Assembly (NCBI GenBank): GCA_028023455.1
Contig: JAQFVV010006335.1
Coordinates: 2,030,412 to 2,094,411 of the forward strand
DNA from: Epiperipatus broadwayi
Lineage: Eukaryota > Onychophora > Udeonychophora > Euonychophora > Peripatidae
Length of the DNA stretch: 64,000 nt
Direction of reading: 5' to 3'
Translations under genes and position numbers: made by a program
Notes under the pieces: model-generated
What the model was told of the DNA's origin: nothing
The model's input: only the letters and a program-made list of their open reading frames with translations
Databases searched by the model: none
Shown here: positions 1 to 11,359 of the stretch, piece after piece
Layout: every line of letters begins with the position of its first letter
Numbering within the stretch: the first letter of the stretch is position 1

Positions 1-146
1 GAATTATCATTATATATTCTCAGACTGAAGGTTCTGCAATATACAATGTAGAAAATTAATGCCTCAGAAGAGTATTTATTATTATTTTAAAAGCTGCACA
101 TTATCTGACATTAGCTGCACATTGTTTATCATCATCTTTGTTTTAG

Positions 147-190
147 AATTTTATAATCTATCTGCATTTGAGGCCATAAGTAGGTTGTCT
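147..190 (+). CDS. Candidate host-gene exon a (partial gene, 5' end outside window)
   Basis: A 44-bp exon candidate. The acceptor is a pyrimidine-rich run ending tttgttttag, and the donor is TCT|gtgagt, a strong consensus. It enters in phase 1 (the first two bases complete a codon), reads FYNLSAFEAISRLS and leaves in phase 0, which is the entry phase of the next candidate at 5849. Reading continues open beyond the donor to about 292, so a longer exon cannot be excluded. No family is recognised from this piece alone. Its assignment to the gene rests on splice-site quality and phase agreement with the later exons, not on homology. Confidence 0.4.
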
Positions 191-690
191 GTGAGTATGG
201 GGAAAGGCATAAAAAGTACCCTTGCCTTTTTCCTTGCTCGAGTAATATATTGGTTAATAGGCCATTATTATTGTAAATTTAAATTGATTTATTAAATTAT
301 TAAATTAATATTTTTTGTTTATTGTTCACTCACTTGTTTATTTATCTTAGAAATTCTTTAGTAGGCAACTTAACTTATATAATTTTTAGGTTGGCACAAG
401 AGTTTTAGTTTTTAAAAAACCCTGAAATTGTTTGCTCTTGTTTCCTTATTAGTTTTACATATAATGTGATAGTCCTTCCAATCAAAGTATCATTTATTCT
501 TATTCAGAGAGTGTGATTTGATGGTAGGCCGATTCCAATAACTATTGTCTAATGATTTTAAAATATATCTTTGTATTGCTTATTGGTAAATCATTAATAT
601 GCCATAATAGTTATATTTGCCTTAGTATTGGATTTGGTCTCTATCCGATCATAAATTTCTGGATCATCATCTTTTTCTTTAAATTTATAG
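191..690. other. Putative intron a-b, 5' part
   Basis: AT-rich sequence without a recognisable gene or repeat family. The acceptor-like ttcttattcag at about 497-507 is followed by a stop in the frame needed, so I did not call an exon there. Confidence 0.5.
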
Positions 691-694
691 AGCT

Positions 695-1093
695 GAGTCA
701 TCAAGAGTCTCATTTCTCATCCCCTCACTTCTACTTCTCTCCCATCATCCTCCTCTCTCTCAGCTCTACTATTAATTCATCATTTTTTATCCCTTTTCTC
801 TCTTGCTTCTCACATTTAATTTTCATCTCTCTCTTTTCTCACCTTCATTTCTATTCCATCTTCTAATCCCTTTTTTCATCCCTTATCTCTCTCATCTCTC
901 TCCTCATCTCTCATATATCTCTTCTTTTCTCCTCACCTCTCTCTTTTTCTCCTTTTATCTTTTCATCTCTCAATTTTACTACACATCATCCCTCTTCTCT
1001 CTCATCTCTCTCTTCTCATCATCATTTCTTTTCCTGTTTCTGTTTCATCTCCTCTTCATTTCTTTTCTTTCACCCTCCTTCACACTCTTTTCA
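695..1093. repeat. Degenerate polypyrimidine (TC-rich) tract
   Basis: About 400 bases almost entirely of T and C on the + strand, with irregular tctc/catctctc motifs rather than a strict period. Open reading frames across it consist of Ser/Phe/Leu/His and are low-complexity artefacts. Such mirror-rich homopyrimidine DNA can adopt triplex (H-DNA) forms. Confidence 0.85.
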
Positions 1094-1099
1094 TAACGT

Positions 1100-2880
1100 T
1101 ACAAGATATATATATAGTAACAGAAACACGGTGATAAAGCTTAAACTTCCCTTTTATATAGATATAATGGGGAATTCTTATAATTCAAGATTGCCCACTT
1201 TCCGCTACCACAAGCAGAGAGAAAATACAGACATAAACGAGTCTATATCCACACTTGACCGAACCTGTATGCTATATGGATATAGCCCCAGGTTATATTT
1301 CCTGGTCTACCTTCTCCCGACTGCTGTAAGATTTAACAGAGTTACAGTGCTTGGATAATTATAAATTTAATGGGATCAAATATTGCACCACTAGCTTCAC
1401 ATGTTAATTAAGTACTCAAATGAATAATAATTATTTTCCAAACCTAAGATTATATTATTTTTGGAAGTGGCGAAGAAAGAGACGAAACAAATTTTACATA
1501 AATAAAGGATATTTAATACAATAAATTATAATAAAAGAAATACTCAAAATTATAAACACTCAATACAAAAAAACACATTATGCTATAATACTACAGAAAG
1601 ATAAATAAATACAATAGAAGATTTTATAAATGATTGCAATCTGTGGAAATAACTTATCCCTTTATAGTCATTTCAAATATTCAAAGAGTCTAATTAATGT
1701 CTATCTCATTATATGTGGGATTGGCAATTGCATTAAATTTAAAAGTATGTGCACATAATTATATAAAATGTCTTATTCATAATTTCTTAGGTGACAAAGT
1801 CTTCGAATAAACTTGGCATCTTGCTGACTGTCCCGTGGAATTTTTCCACTTCTTTAGTAGGAAACAGTCACTCTTCAGTTAGATTTGATTGTTGGGACCC
1901 CTCCGTATTGTGAGCATCAAGGCAAGGCAAAAACAAACTCTTCGGCAGGTGCTACATCGGCAGTTGTTACATCGAGATGTGAACCATTATAGCATGGAAG
2001 TCTGAATCGACCGGCGATCATGACTGGCCCTTAGCCACACATCTTTGAAGCTTCTCTTATGTAATAATTTGTTTTCATGTTCCCAAAATTAACTTTTCAT
2101 GTCTGCTTTCTATTATATCTCTCCTTCTTATCAGAGCAGTGTCCTCACTGAAGTCTGGACCAATACTGTTTTCCAATTAATTAATTAATGTTCTCTATTT
2201 TTTAAATTCCATCCTTATCTTGATCTCCTGCTGTATTTTTACTTCACACCTTTTTATTTAACATGGTTTCAGCAACATATACAAAATTACTTTCAATTTG
2301 ATACAATTTTATAATATAATATTTTACATTTATTTCTCAATCACTTTCTTTAATAAAATTATTTCATTTTGACATGAAATAAACCTTACTCTCTTTATTC
2401 ATACATTCACATATGCATTTCATTTTTGTCAAAATGTGTAATTTTAAGAACAGATCTTTATCTTTTCGTTGCATTCTAAATTTTACTTATATTTATTACA
2501 CTCCCCAACTACCACTTTCTTTTACATTATTGAGTTTCTATTTTATTTATATTTCCATTCTTATTTTTTTTAATCTTACACTAAGCACATGATGTCAATA
2601 TTTTTTAACCTTAACATTTCTATTCTTTCTAAAATCTGAACTTTGAAGGGTAAAAGATAAGAATTGTTTCGATTCTAATTCCTTCTCTTTTTTACTTAAA
2701 CATTTCTTTGTTTTGTAAATTTTGTTAAACTCACTTTTTTTATAACCCAAGCACAATATTTAACATTCTTTAAATGTTAAATATCTATATGTGTGACCGC
2801 AGTATGTGCAATCATCACAATATATATATATATATCACAATGATGGCATTAAAAACCCTTATGTTGTCTTTCTAATATAC
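1100..2880. other. Diverged repeat islands, family unknown
   Basis: Two stretches of higher complexity and GC content stand out, about 1125-1400 and 1795-2165. The second carries motifs such as gactgtcccgtgg and gaatcgaccggcgatcatg. They look like decayed transposon or SINE sequence, but no coding domain, terminal repeat or target duplication was found. The remainder (1400-1795 and 2165-2880) is plain AT-rich sequence, with a short (AT)n at 2820-2837. Confidence 0.4.
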
Positions 2881-2881
2881 T

Positions 2882-4386
2882 ATTCTTTAAAATGAAATAT
2901 ATTCAATTTATAGACAACTAAATACTTAAAATATATAAATAATAAATTTATTAATATCTAATCGATTTTCGTTCAAAAAATTAACCTTATCAAGATATTA
3001 CAACAATTGAAAAAAGTTCATGTGATTTACATATCATATACAGGTCAAACTTAACAATAAAGATGTTTTTAAATTTTCCAATTTTTATTTAATGACCATT
3101 TTCCACCTAACTTAACTGACCCTTGTACTAAATTCATACATTTCTCTTTATTTTCATGTATATACAATGTTTCATATACTTTTCTTTCTTTATAATTTTT
3201 ACAATATTTGATGACTTCAATACTTTCTTCACAATTCATAATGTGTCCTGTTTCTAAAAAATGGCAAAATGGACCTGATTTAATATCTTTTTTTATAGCT
3301 CTGTCATGCTCTTTACCCCTTTCTATTTTACTTTTTGCTGACTGACCTATGTATATCATCTTGCATATTTTACAAATAATTTTATATATTATTCCTATCC
3401 TATCATTCTTATCATTCCTTATTTTAGAATTACTTACTAGTTTTTTTAAAGATTTACTATTTTTCCATCTAATACCTATATTAAGATTTATTTTTTCTTT
3501 TCTATCATTTAGAATTTCATATACATCCTTAGAATATGGAATAGAAATCCATTTCTTATTTTTTCTTTCAATTTTATTGCTAACTTTTTATACCTATTTT
3601 TATTTATTAAAATATTTTTTACAACTTTACTATTATATCCATATTCAATGTATTTATCTTGGATTTTCAATTTTTGCTCCATTGCATCTTTATCATTTAA
3701 TGTAAGCCTATCAATTTTTTTAACCCTATTAGTACCCCCATTTTTTGACACCAAGGTTGATAAGATTCTGGATGTATCATTCCTCTAACATTTTTATTTT
3801 TTATGTAGTGCTTTATATTAATCATTCCATTTTCATCCTTTTTTATTAATAAATCTAAATATTTTATTTCTTCTTCATTATTTTGTATAGTAAATTTAAT
3901 ATTAAACATATTTCTATTAAGCTCATTAAAAGTTTTCATTATGCTTCTTCCATTTCCTACAAATAAAATATCATCCACATACCTAAAATACTTTATAATT
4001 TCTCCATTTTCGATATACTTATCAATTATTTTCTGCTCAATCCAATCAACCATAGTTGATGCCATAATTTCACTTATCGAACAGCCCATTATCCATCCTT
4101 TATCAAAACTCCAAAATTCATTATTATATTTAACATATAATGTCTCATTAATCATGATTAAAACTTCTTCTGTTATGTGTGTCCATTCTTTTGAAATTAT
4201 CTTCTCATCTTTGACTTATCTAACTACAATGTTAATACTTTCTATCCTAGAAACACTTTGATACATTTTTCTATATCAAATGATGCTACATTACCATTTC
4301 TATTTAACTTAACTGTATTCAAACTTTTTAGTATTTCCTCAGAATTTTTGACACAATACTTTCCATAACCCATACAATCCACCATA
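2882..4386 (-). mobile_element. Penelope-like element, minus-strand copy (5'-truncated)
   Basis: This copy reads right to left. It covers the middle and C-terminal part of a PLE polyprotein (reverse transcriptase, then GIY-YIG endonuclease) and about 190 bp of 3' non-coding sequence after the ORF end at 3069. Positions 2882-3950 are an inverted near-copy of 4388-5461. The remaining 3951-4386 is RT sequence found only in this copy. Two PLE copies facing each other is a layout often reported for this class, which tends to insert as partial tandem or inverted units. Both copies stop together at the outer ends near a ttctttaaaatgaaatat motif, which is probably the true 3' terminus. Confidence 0.8.
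3069..4380 (-). pseudogene. PLE reverse transcriptase + GIY-YIG endonuclease, frameshifted
   Basis: The frames are broken by indels but can be followed. A motif-A-like ASFDI lies near 4290. An MGC-S stretch resembles the MGSP loop. RYVDDILFVG at about 3980-4010 carries the catalytic YxDD of motif C intact. Next come KYLDLLIKK (about 3850) and YQPW (about 3760), typical of the PLE RT C-terminus. After two frameshifts near 3700 and 3540, the endonuclease follows with IYKIICKICKMIYIGQS (about 3340-3400), matching the C-x2-C plus YIG core of PLE GIY-YIG domains, and a CHFLETGH motif at about 3240-3275. It is a dead copy, because frameshifts and stops break the RT upstream of motif B. The N-terminal RT is missing. 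Confidence 0.8.
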
Positions 4387-4387
4387 A

Positions 4388-5274
4388 TGAAAAGCATAAT
4401 GAAAGCTTTTAATGAGCTTAATAAAAATATGTTTAATATTAAATTTACTATAGAAAATAATGAAGAAGGAATAAAATATTTAGATTTATTAATAAAAAAG
4501 GATGAAAATGGAATTTTTAATATAAAGCACTACATAAAAAATAAAAATGTTAGAGGAATGATACATCCAGAATCTTATCAACCTTGGTTTCAAAAAATGG
4601 GGGTACTAATAGGGTTAAAAAAATTGATAGTCTTACATTAAATGATAAAGATGCAATGGAGCAAAAATTGAAAATCCAAGATAAATACATTGAATATGGA
4701 TATAATAGTAAAGTTGTAAAAAATATTTTAATAAATAAAAATAGGTATAAAAAAGTTAGCAATAAAATTGAAAGAAAAAATAAGAAATGGATTTCTATTC
4801 CATATTCTAAGGATGTAAATGAAATTCTAAATGATAGAAAAGAAAAAAAATAAATCTTAATATAGGTATTGGATGGAAAAATAGTAAATCTTTAAAAAAA
4901 CTAGTAAGTAATTCTAAAATAAAAAATGATAAGAATGATAGGATAGGAATAATATATAAAATTATTTGTAAAATATGAAAGATGATATACATAGGTCAGT
5001 CAGCAAAAAGTAAAATAGAAAGGGGTAAAGATCATGACAGAGCTATAAAAAGAAAAGATATTAAATCAGGTCCATTTTGCCATTTTTTAGAAACAGGACA
5101 CATTATGAATTGTGAAGAAAGTATTGAAGTCATCAAATATTGTAAAAATTATAAAGAAAGAAAAGTATATGAAACATTGTATATACATGAAAATAAAGAG
5201 AAATGTATGAATTTAGTACAAGGGTCAGTTAAGTTAGGTGGAAAATGGTCATTAAATAAAAATTGGAAAATTTA
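4388..5274 (+). pseudogene. PLE RT C-terminus + GIY-YIG endonuclease relic
   Basis: Three frame segments (4387-4641, 4584-4853 and about 4850-5274) together give the RT C-terminal region and the GIY-YIG nuclease. Relative to the minus-strand copy, the second Cys of the C-x2-C preceding the YIG core is a TGA stop here (4976-4978, IICKI*KMIYIGQ), so the two copies decayed independently. The C-terminal segment is otherwise open from 4982 to the stop at 5273-5275, including CHFLETGH. Non-functional. Confidence 0.75.
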
Positions 5275-5461
5275 AAAACATCTTTATTGTTAAGTTTGAC
5301 CTGTATATGATATGTAAATCATGCGAAATTTTTTCAATTGTTGTAATATCTTGATAAGGTTCATTTTTGAACGAAAATCGATTAGATACTAATAAATTTA
5401 TTATTTATATATTTTAAGTATTTAGTTGTCTATAAATTGAATATATTTCATTTTAAAGAAT
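4388..5461 (+). mobile_element. Penelope-like element, plus-strand copy (5'-truncated)
   Basis: This is a shorter copy of the same PLE family as 2882-4386, in the opposite orientation and directly abutting it. Homology starts just after the RT motif C, so this copy lacks all RT catalytic motifs and begins near the IMKAFNELN segment. It ends near 5461 at the inverted mirror of position 2882. The arms (about 1.07 kb each) differ by scattered substitutions and small indels, so the two are separable rather than a perfect palindrome. Confidence 0.8.
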
Positions 5462-5848
5462 ATATATATATATTGTACTGCTATTGAACAGTGGTACATG
5501 TTCGTAAATTTTATAAAGTATAAAATTTTAATATGAAAAGAATTTATAATTAGTTAACGAAATTTAAATTTCTATACTGCAGAATTATTTTATCAAGAAA
5601 TTATTCAAGTAAAAATCTCATTTGAAAGAATTAATTATAAAAGTTTAATAAAGAAAAGTATAATTTAGAAAATTTAAAGAATTTTTTTTTAATAAGTGTA
5701 GATCAGCATAGGGTAAATCAACACATCATGTATTTGTATAAGTTTTACTAGTTTAAAATAATATATAAAAAAAATTGATGAGGAGGGGGATTTAACAAAA
5801 TTAAAAAGATTTCAAAACTATATTTTTCTTTCTTCATTTATTTAAAAG
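5462..5848. other. Intronic AT-rich sequence
   Basis: Short (AT)n at 5460-5474, then unique AT-rich sequence leading to a strong polypyrimidine acceptor (tttttctttcttcatttattt) before the exon at 5849. No other feature seen. Confidence 0.5.
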
Positions 5849-5883
5849 AAGTGTGTGTGTAAAAAAATGAAAGTTGAATTAAA
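5849..5883 (+). CDS. Candidate host-gene exon b
   Basis: A 35-bp exon candidate. The acceptor has a long pyrimidine run ending ttatttaaaag. The donor is AAA|gtaagt, a near-perfect consensus. It enters in phase 0, reads KCVCKKMKVEL and leaves in phase 2 (two bases, AA). The next exon starts with one base (C), giving AAC = Asn across the junction. It is short and carries a (GT)n-like run, so a chance match is possible; the phase agreement on both sides supports it. Confidence 0.4.
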
Positions 5884-7188
5884 GTAAGTAAAAGGAAAGC
5901 ATATAACATAAATTTAAATTTTTTTAAAGATTCCTCGGTTCAAAAATGAATAACCAAAATATAATGGAAAGTAATTTGAACTGATATATTATCCAAGAGC
6001 TAGAATAATGTAAGCAGATATGCAGATTAAGAAAACATTGGAAATTTAATTAGTAAAATTTACAAATTAATTAATGATAAAAGAGACAATGGAAGTAAAT
6101 CATATGAAAAAAACTAAAAACTTAATTCTTGGCATTCAGAGTCAAATTCCTCTTTGATCCATGATTCTTGGGTTGTGATGAGCATGAAGCATCATAACAA
6201 TTAACAATATTAAAACTGTGCTAGTATCAACACAGAAAAAGAGTTCCTGAGAAGAAAGACCAGCATGGTTGCAAGTGACATCAGAATGTTATTGGACATC
6301 TTCATAACTATGGAAGAGCCATCTAAAATCATGCAGTGCTAGAAAGCCACTGAAGGTTGTGGACTGTCTCCAGTCCTAGTCTTCTAGGACATCAGAAGTC
6401 CTGTATTAGAAGTCATGCCCACTTAACAGTCTGTGCAGTCAAGAAATGTCTATCTTAATAAACATAGAAAGTCAGCATCAACCAAACCATTAGCAAAATC
6501 CAAAATCCAGCCATTGGTGATCAATTATGGTCAAAAAACCAGGAGTTGTATCCGTAGAAGTATAAAGTATAAATCCTAGGTAATTATAATTTTTTTTTCA
6601 TGCATTAACTAATTATGACTTTGGCAATACCAATAACAATCTTTGAGTACCTTCCATCTTTATCCTAAAATTGAACCCTAGTATGTGCATGTATACATAT
6701 ATTTTTTATCATATATTTTAATCAATATGTAAAATCTTTCCTTAAGTGATTTTAAATGTCATGGAATGTGTGCTTAAGTATGTTTATAGTATTTAACTGT
6801 ATTATCATTTAATATCATATATTTAGTAAAAGCATGTTGAATGATTTATAATTTTCTTTATTATAGTATTTTTTAGTGTAATTTAATTAAGAGGTTTTTA
6901 AAAAAAAAATTAAGTATTTGTTTGCTAGTTATAATTTGGTCGTTTCTCTTAAGCGATCTATTATAATTTACAGTCATATAAATAAATAAAATAGCTAGAA
7001 AAAAGTTAAAACAAGTGTTAAATGTGTTTACCTAATCTCCAGGCATGCTAATTGTAGTTCATAGTTAGTTGCCACCTGAGGATTTACCTTGAAATAAATA
7101 AAATGCTTTGGATGGAGAAGGGGTTAAAATTTTAGCAGTAGAAAGTTTTATAACCTGGAAATGTGATTGCAGGTTATATTTCTTACAG
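5884..7188. other. Putative intron b-c with a diverged repeat island
   Basis: About 6115-6560 is richer in GC and more complex than its surroundings (for example tctccagtcctagtcttctagg near 6368-6389) and is probably a decayed transposon fragment of unknown family. I found no coding frame or terminal repeats. 6560-7188 is plain AT-rich sequence. Confidence 0.45.
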
Positions 7189-7320
7189 CTGTGATTTTGT
7201 TATAGGTGCCATTGGTGATCTTCATCTTCTGGATTTGACTTCCTCACTTGTTGAGCTGGTGTGCTGCAATATTAAAAGTGCAGTTGGAGTAGATGGAGAT
7301 TATACTTTGATTTTTTATTT
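7189..7320 (+). CDS. Candidate host-gene exon c (GAIGDLHLLDLTS motif)
   Basis: A 132-bp exon candidate and the most protein-like segment of the chain. The acceptor is ggttatatttcttacag. It enters in phase 2 and reads CDFVIGAIGDLHLLDLTSS, continues to GVDGDYTLIFYL and leaves in phase 2 at the weak donor TTT|gtattt. A second in-phase donor at 7363 (CCCG|gttcaa) would lengthen it by 14 codons. Codon composition is far less AT-biased than the flanks. The strand-like 'hydrophobic-G-D/N-L-x-L-x-D-L-T' pattern followed by a second hydrophobic strand recalls repeats of VPS13-type bridge-like lipid-transfer proteins. That is from family memory only and could be wrong. Confidence 0.5.
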
Positions 7321-7922
7321 GTATTTTAAATTATATAATCATAGCGATCTTACTCCCACCCGGTTCAATATATTAATTCTAGTATTCTCATGAATATTTA
7401 TAAGAGATAAATTAGAACTCATTTGCCAACATATCTAATATAACCCTATGCATAGTTTTTGAACATCTGCATGTGAAGTTGTTTTAAAAAACATCTTTAC
7501 CTAAAACATAAATGTTATTAATTATATTTTCCAAATCAGAATGCATCCATCAAAGTTAATATGGCATGGTAAAATAATATACATTTGTTTATTTCAATCA
7601 TAAAAAAGTTACAAGTAACTGTATTCAAATAAATGTAGCATCCCCTAAAGGATAATAAACTGCTTCTCAATAAACATTAAAATAATGATGATACATCTCA
7701 CATTATCAAATTTGTTTGTAATTTTAATGAAATATTAACAAGAAATAGAACAAATCCGAATTCAATATTCTGCTTAGGAAAAAAATGCTGAAAATATACT
7801 TAAAAATGGAAATACCTCAGAAATTTAAAAGTGCATTTGTAATACAATACCCTGAGTTATGTTAATAAAAACCATGGAGACTATAAAAACATATATATTA
7901 ATATTGATGATTTTTCAACCAG
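7321..7922. other. Putative intron c-d
   Basis: AT-rich sequence ending in the acceptor gatttttcaaccag. No repeats or other genes seen. Confidence 0.45.
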
Positions 7923-7988
7923 ATATATTGTAACTCACATCACCATAAAAGCAAAGAATAATGAGAGACCTTCTTCATTATGGATAAG
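7923..7988 (+). CDS. Candidate host-gene exon d
   Basis: A 66-bp exon candidate with acceptor gatttttcaaccag and donor AAG|gtatgt. Only the phase-2 frame is open: one base, then YIVTHITIKAKNNERPSSLWI, then AG. The two other frames meet stops. It is phase 2-2, as the chain requires. The peptide looks like a normal soluble protein segment, with no low-complexity bias. No family was identified on its own. Confidence 0.5.
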
Positions 7989-9000
7989 GTATGTAAACTC
8001 AAATAAATGTTATAAGTGAAAGTCAATTTCTAAATTATATTCTGCTTGCTTCCTTTCAATTTTATATTCCTAGGGAGTTTATGAATATAAGACAATATGC
8101 TATCTCTAGCATCGTCCTCTGACATGAGCAATCTGTAGCATCTTTTCTGAAACTTTAACCCTTGTCTTTATTGATATTAATAAAGTCAGAGCCATTTAAC
8201 TCATTTTGGAAAAATAATATGATAATGTATAGTAAATATTGTTTTTTCCCTTAAAGATATGAAGTTATGATACTTCAGGTAAGGTGTTTTGAATATCAGA
8301 AGACTAAAAGCCTAACAAAAAATTACTTAAATAGTCTCCTACAATCAAATATTATGATTTAGAATAGTTGAAATGAAAAATATATTTCATTTTAGGATAG
8401 ACCCATATTTTTCTATTATCCAAACATGAATCTACTACATTCTGTAAAACATTTTATATATCTTTTTTTAGGATTTTTTTTAAACTAATTATATATTCTT
8501 TTATTCTTTTAATATATTATTCATGAATCTGAGTCTTCTTTTTATTTTATTACATCTTCCAGCCTCTATTCTAAAAAACTAGGATTCATCTGTTTATTCT
8601 AAAGATAACAATTGGTACTAGTGTAATTATGTTACAAATGCATGCATTTTTAAAATCCCATCTCCATTAATTTTAAGTGACAATTGAAAAAGTACTTACA
8701 AAAGCATAGAACAAAAATATCTGAGATTGTTATCAAGGATTTTCTTAAGAGGCTGATTTTTTTTTTTCACTTCATGTTTGCTTCTATACCAACCAGTTTA
8801 TTTTAATTGATAAAACATCAACTTAAATTCAGTATTTAAATATCAAATGGTACATAATAATTGCCATGCTAATGCTGTTATTGATCACACTAGCACCACC
8901 TGGAAAAAATATTACTTGAAATAATTTAACATATTTTAATTTATGTGATACTACTAGAAGGTAATTAAATTTTTACTAATTTTCTTTTCTAAGCTAACAT
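7989..9000. other. Putative intron d-e, 5' part
   Basis: AT-rich intronic sequence. A 22-bp microexon-like segment at 8257-8278 (strong acceptor ttttttcccttaaag, donor CAG|gtaagg) has a length that would break the phase chain, so it is not called. Confidence 0.4.
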
Positions 9001-9238
9001 AATATCTGGTAAAATAAAACTACTCGCAGAAAAGATGTTTTTTTTTTTTTTTTAATATTTAGCTTTATTATTGCCTAACTTGCTTTCAATATATTTTTAC
9101 TATACCATATTTGTGGCATACACCATTATATAAAATTAATATGATATGATAAAAATATATTGAAAGCATGCTAGGGAGTAATAAAGCTAAATATTAAAAA
9201 ACTATATTTTCTGTGAGTATTTTCACTTTACCAGATAC
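9001..9238. mobile_element. Hairpin MITE-like element
   Basis: The left arm (about 9001-9107) starts aatatctggtaaaataaaac and contains ttaatatttagctttatta. The right arm (about 9147-9238) is its reverse complement with a few differences. About 40 bases separate them. There is no coding capacity. The long imperfect terminal inverted repeats and small size fit a foldback/MITE-type non-autonomous DNA transposon. No clear target duplication was found. Confidence 0.65.
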
Positions 9239-9561
9239 TAGCTAGTAAATATATTTGAAATTTTTTGATAAAATTGGATTTTTTTTTCTAAAACATGAAA
9301 AATTACTATTAAATGAAAGAAATAGTTCAAAATATAATTGCTACCTCTTTTTAAATATGACTGTGGAATCACTATTAAATCATATATGTCTTTTGTATAT
9401 ATATATTTTTTAAAATTGGCTTAGAGATTTTTATTCCCTCTTGTGAGGAAACCAATTGAATCAATTCAGTACATTTATTAAAAAAATATCCTGTATGAAA
9501 TATTTTAGATAGCCATTCTTCATCAGTGGTTTGCACTCAATGTACATTTAATTTATTTCAG

Positions 9562-9630
9562 ATATATGTCTCAATCACTTCAACATTTCTTTGTAAAGAA
9601 CAGCATGTCATTTCTGGCTTTTTATTCAAA
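9562..9630 (+). CDS. Candidate host-gene exon e
   Basis: A 69-bp exon candidate. The acceptor is acatttaatttatttcag and the donor AAA|gtaagt, both close to consensus. In phase 2 it reads YMSQSLQHFFVKNSMSFLAF and then YS, leaving two bases (AA). Phase 0 is also open, but phase 2 fits exons d and f. It is followed by the largest putative intron (9631-40258), which holds most of the transposons in the window. Confidence 0.5.
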
Positions 9631-10425
9631 GTAAGTATTTTAATTATGTTTGCAGTAACATATACCACATACTTCATGGCTATTGTTCATTTTCCTTCAC
9701 AATTTTCTGCCACATTGAACCTTTTCTTTAAAAAATGACTTATGGGAAAGGTGAGATAAATTGTTAAAAAAACATCAAGTATGCAGTAATGTCGAAATTC
9801 ATTTTTATCAATATTTTTCACTTAAGAAGTACTTAGTTTATCCAAAATATGTCTGTAAATTTCTGTAACTTCTTTTTATGCATAATGAATCATTAATTGC
9901 TTTTCTGTTTATTACATATTTTTTTTATATAAGGAGAAAAATATTTTTAAATGTGCTTGTATCAACACTTGTTACAACTTCAAACCTATTTTTAATTTTC
10001 CTCTAAAATTTTCTGAGATTATATTTCTGCAAAAAGCTGTTCAAGTGAAATACATAAAAAAATTAAATATATTTGTTACAACAAAATTCAGTATATAATG
10101 ACCTGGGAGTTTATTTTTTAACTTCTGAAGTAGTTAAATATAGGTTCAATATTGGACCATTATTATGAATAAATAAGCAGTCATCTATTCCCTACCCCAT
10201 GATTAAACATCTCACCAAAATAAATTGAATAAAATTTCTTATTTTCTTCCTTTATGGAAGAGAACAAATTAGCAGAATGTGTTTAAACTTTTATATCCAC
10301 TTCTGATAGTGCCTTTTGACACACTTGATAGAACAATAAAAATTTGTTACTTCACTTCAAATTCTGGTCAGTAGAATGTGAATATGTTGATCTTTTAAAA
10401 TCAGTTTAAATCTTAAACTATTTTT
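9631..10425. other. Intronic AT-rich sequence
   Basis: No gene, repeat family or coding signal recognised. Confidence 0.5.
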
Positions 10426-11359
10426 TCTAAGACAAACATTATTATATATAGAGTACGTAAAAAATGAACTCTTAACAAGCTTCAAAAATACCCCAACCCC
10501 AGACAACGGTTTCTGCATCTAGCGTCATCAGTAAGGTGTTAGGGATTAAAAATACTAGAACTAGTCTAGCATTTTATCAATGCCTAACTATTGAGAAGAA
10601 AATCTGAAACTTTCAGACATTTAAATGTCCAAAAATCCAGCTATCTAACTCAAATAGCTGTATGGGACTGAACTAAATTCAGATACACCATATATTAATT
10701 GCTCTAGCAATATAAAATCACCAAAGCCTTAATAGCAAAAACTAAAATTAAATTGATAAAAAATCAAGTCAGATGTCATATGAAATAATTTTAATAAAGC
10801 TCATATTTACAAATGTTATATATAGAGTATGTAAAAAACACACTCTTAACAAGCTTCAAAAATACCCTCAACCCCAGACCATGGTTTCTGCATCTAACGT
10901 CGTAAATACATTTGTAAATATGAGCTTTATTAAAATTAGGTCATATGACATCTAACTTGATTTTTTATCAATTTAGTTTTAGTTTTTGCTATTAAGGCTT
11001 TGGTGATTTTATATTGCTAGAGCTATTAATATATGGTGTATCTGAATTTAGTTCAGTCCCATACGGCTATTTGAGTTAGATAGCTGGATTTTTGGACATT
11101 TAAATGTCTGAAAGTTTCTGATTTTTTTCTCAATAGTTAGGCATTGATAAAATGCTAGACTAGTTCTAGTATTTTTAATCCCTAACACCTCACTGATGAC
11201 GCTAGATGCAGAAACCGCGGTCTGGGGTTGATGGTATTTTTGAAGCTTGTTAAGAGTTTGTTTTTTACGTACTCTATATATAACATTTGTAAATGCAAGC
11301 TTTATTAAAATTAGGTCATATGACATCTGACTTGATTTTTTATCAATCTAAGACAAACA
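10426..11359. mobile_element. Palindromic SINE composite with 13-bp target duplication
   Basis: The direct repeat tctaagacaaaca occurs at 10426-10438 and again at 11347-11359, framing about 908 bp. Inside, a truncated plus-strand unit (10439-10757) is followed by the start of a second plus-strand unit (10758 to about 10905). It then turns into a full minus-strand unit reading from 11346 leftwards. The unit starts ttgataaaaaatcaag and contains tcatatgacctaatttt, gttatatatagag, ctcttaacaagcttcaaaaa, a ccagac...gtttctgc core and a catcagt-aggtgttaggg stretch. Matching outer duplications suggest that the tandem-plus-inverted structure inserted as one piece by target-primed reverse transcription. 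Non-coding. Confidence 0.8.

Noticed and set aside
485-523. Acceptor plus gtaggc donor enclosing 16 bases
   Set aside because: The frame required by neighbouring exons meets a stop.
552-1096. Ser/Phe/Leu-rich ORFs
   Set aside because: They lie on a polypyrimidine tract and show no family features.
1131-1358. 75-codon ORF starting near an AT-rich promoter-like stretch
   Set aside because: No family resemblance. The surrounding sequence looks like a decayed repeat.
3349-3705. Hydrophobic, membrane-protein-like ORF on the plus strand
   Set aside because: Antisense shadow of the PLE endonuclease coding strand. The same holds for 4550-4992 on the minus strand.
8257-8278. 22-bp microexon with strong splice sites
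   Set aside because: Its length would break the phase-2 chain between exons d and e. Such chance pairs are expected in AT-rich introns.
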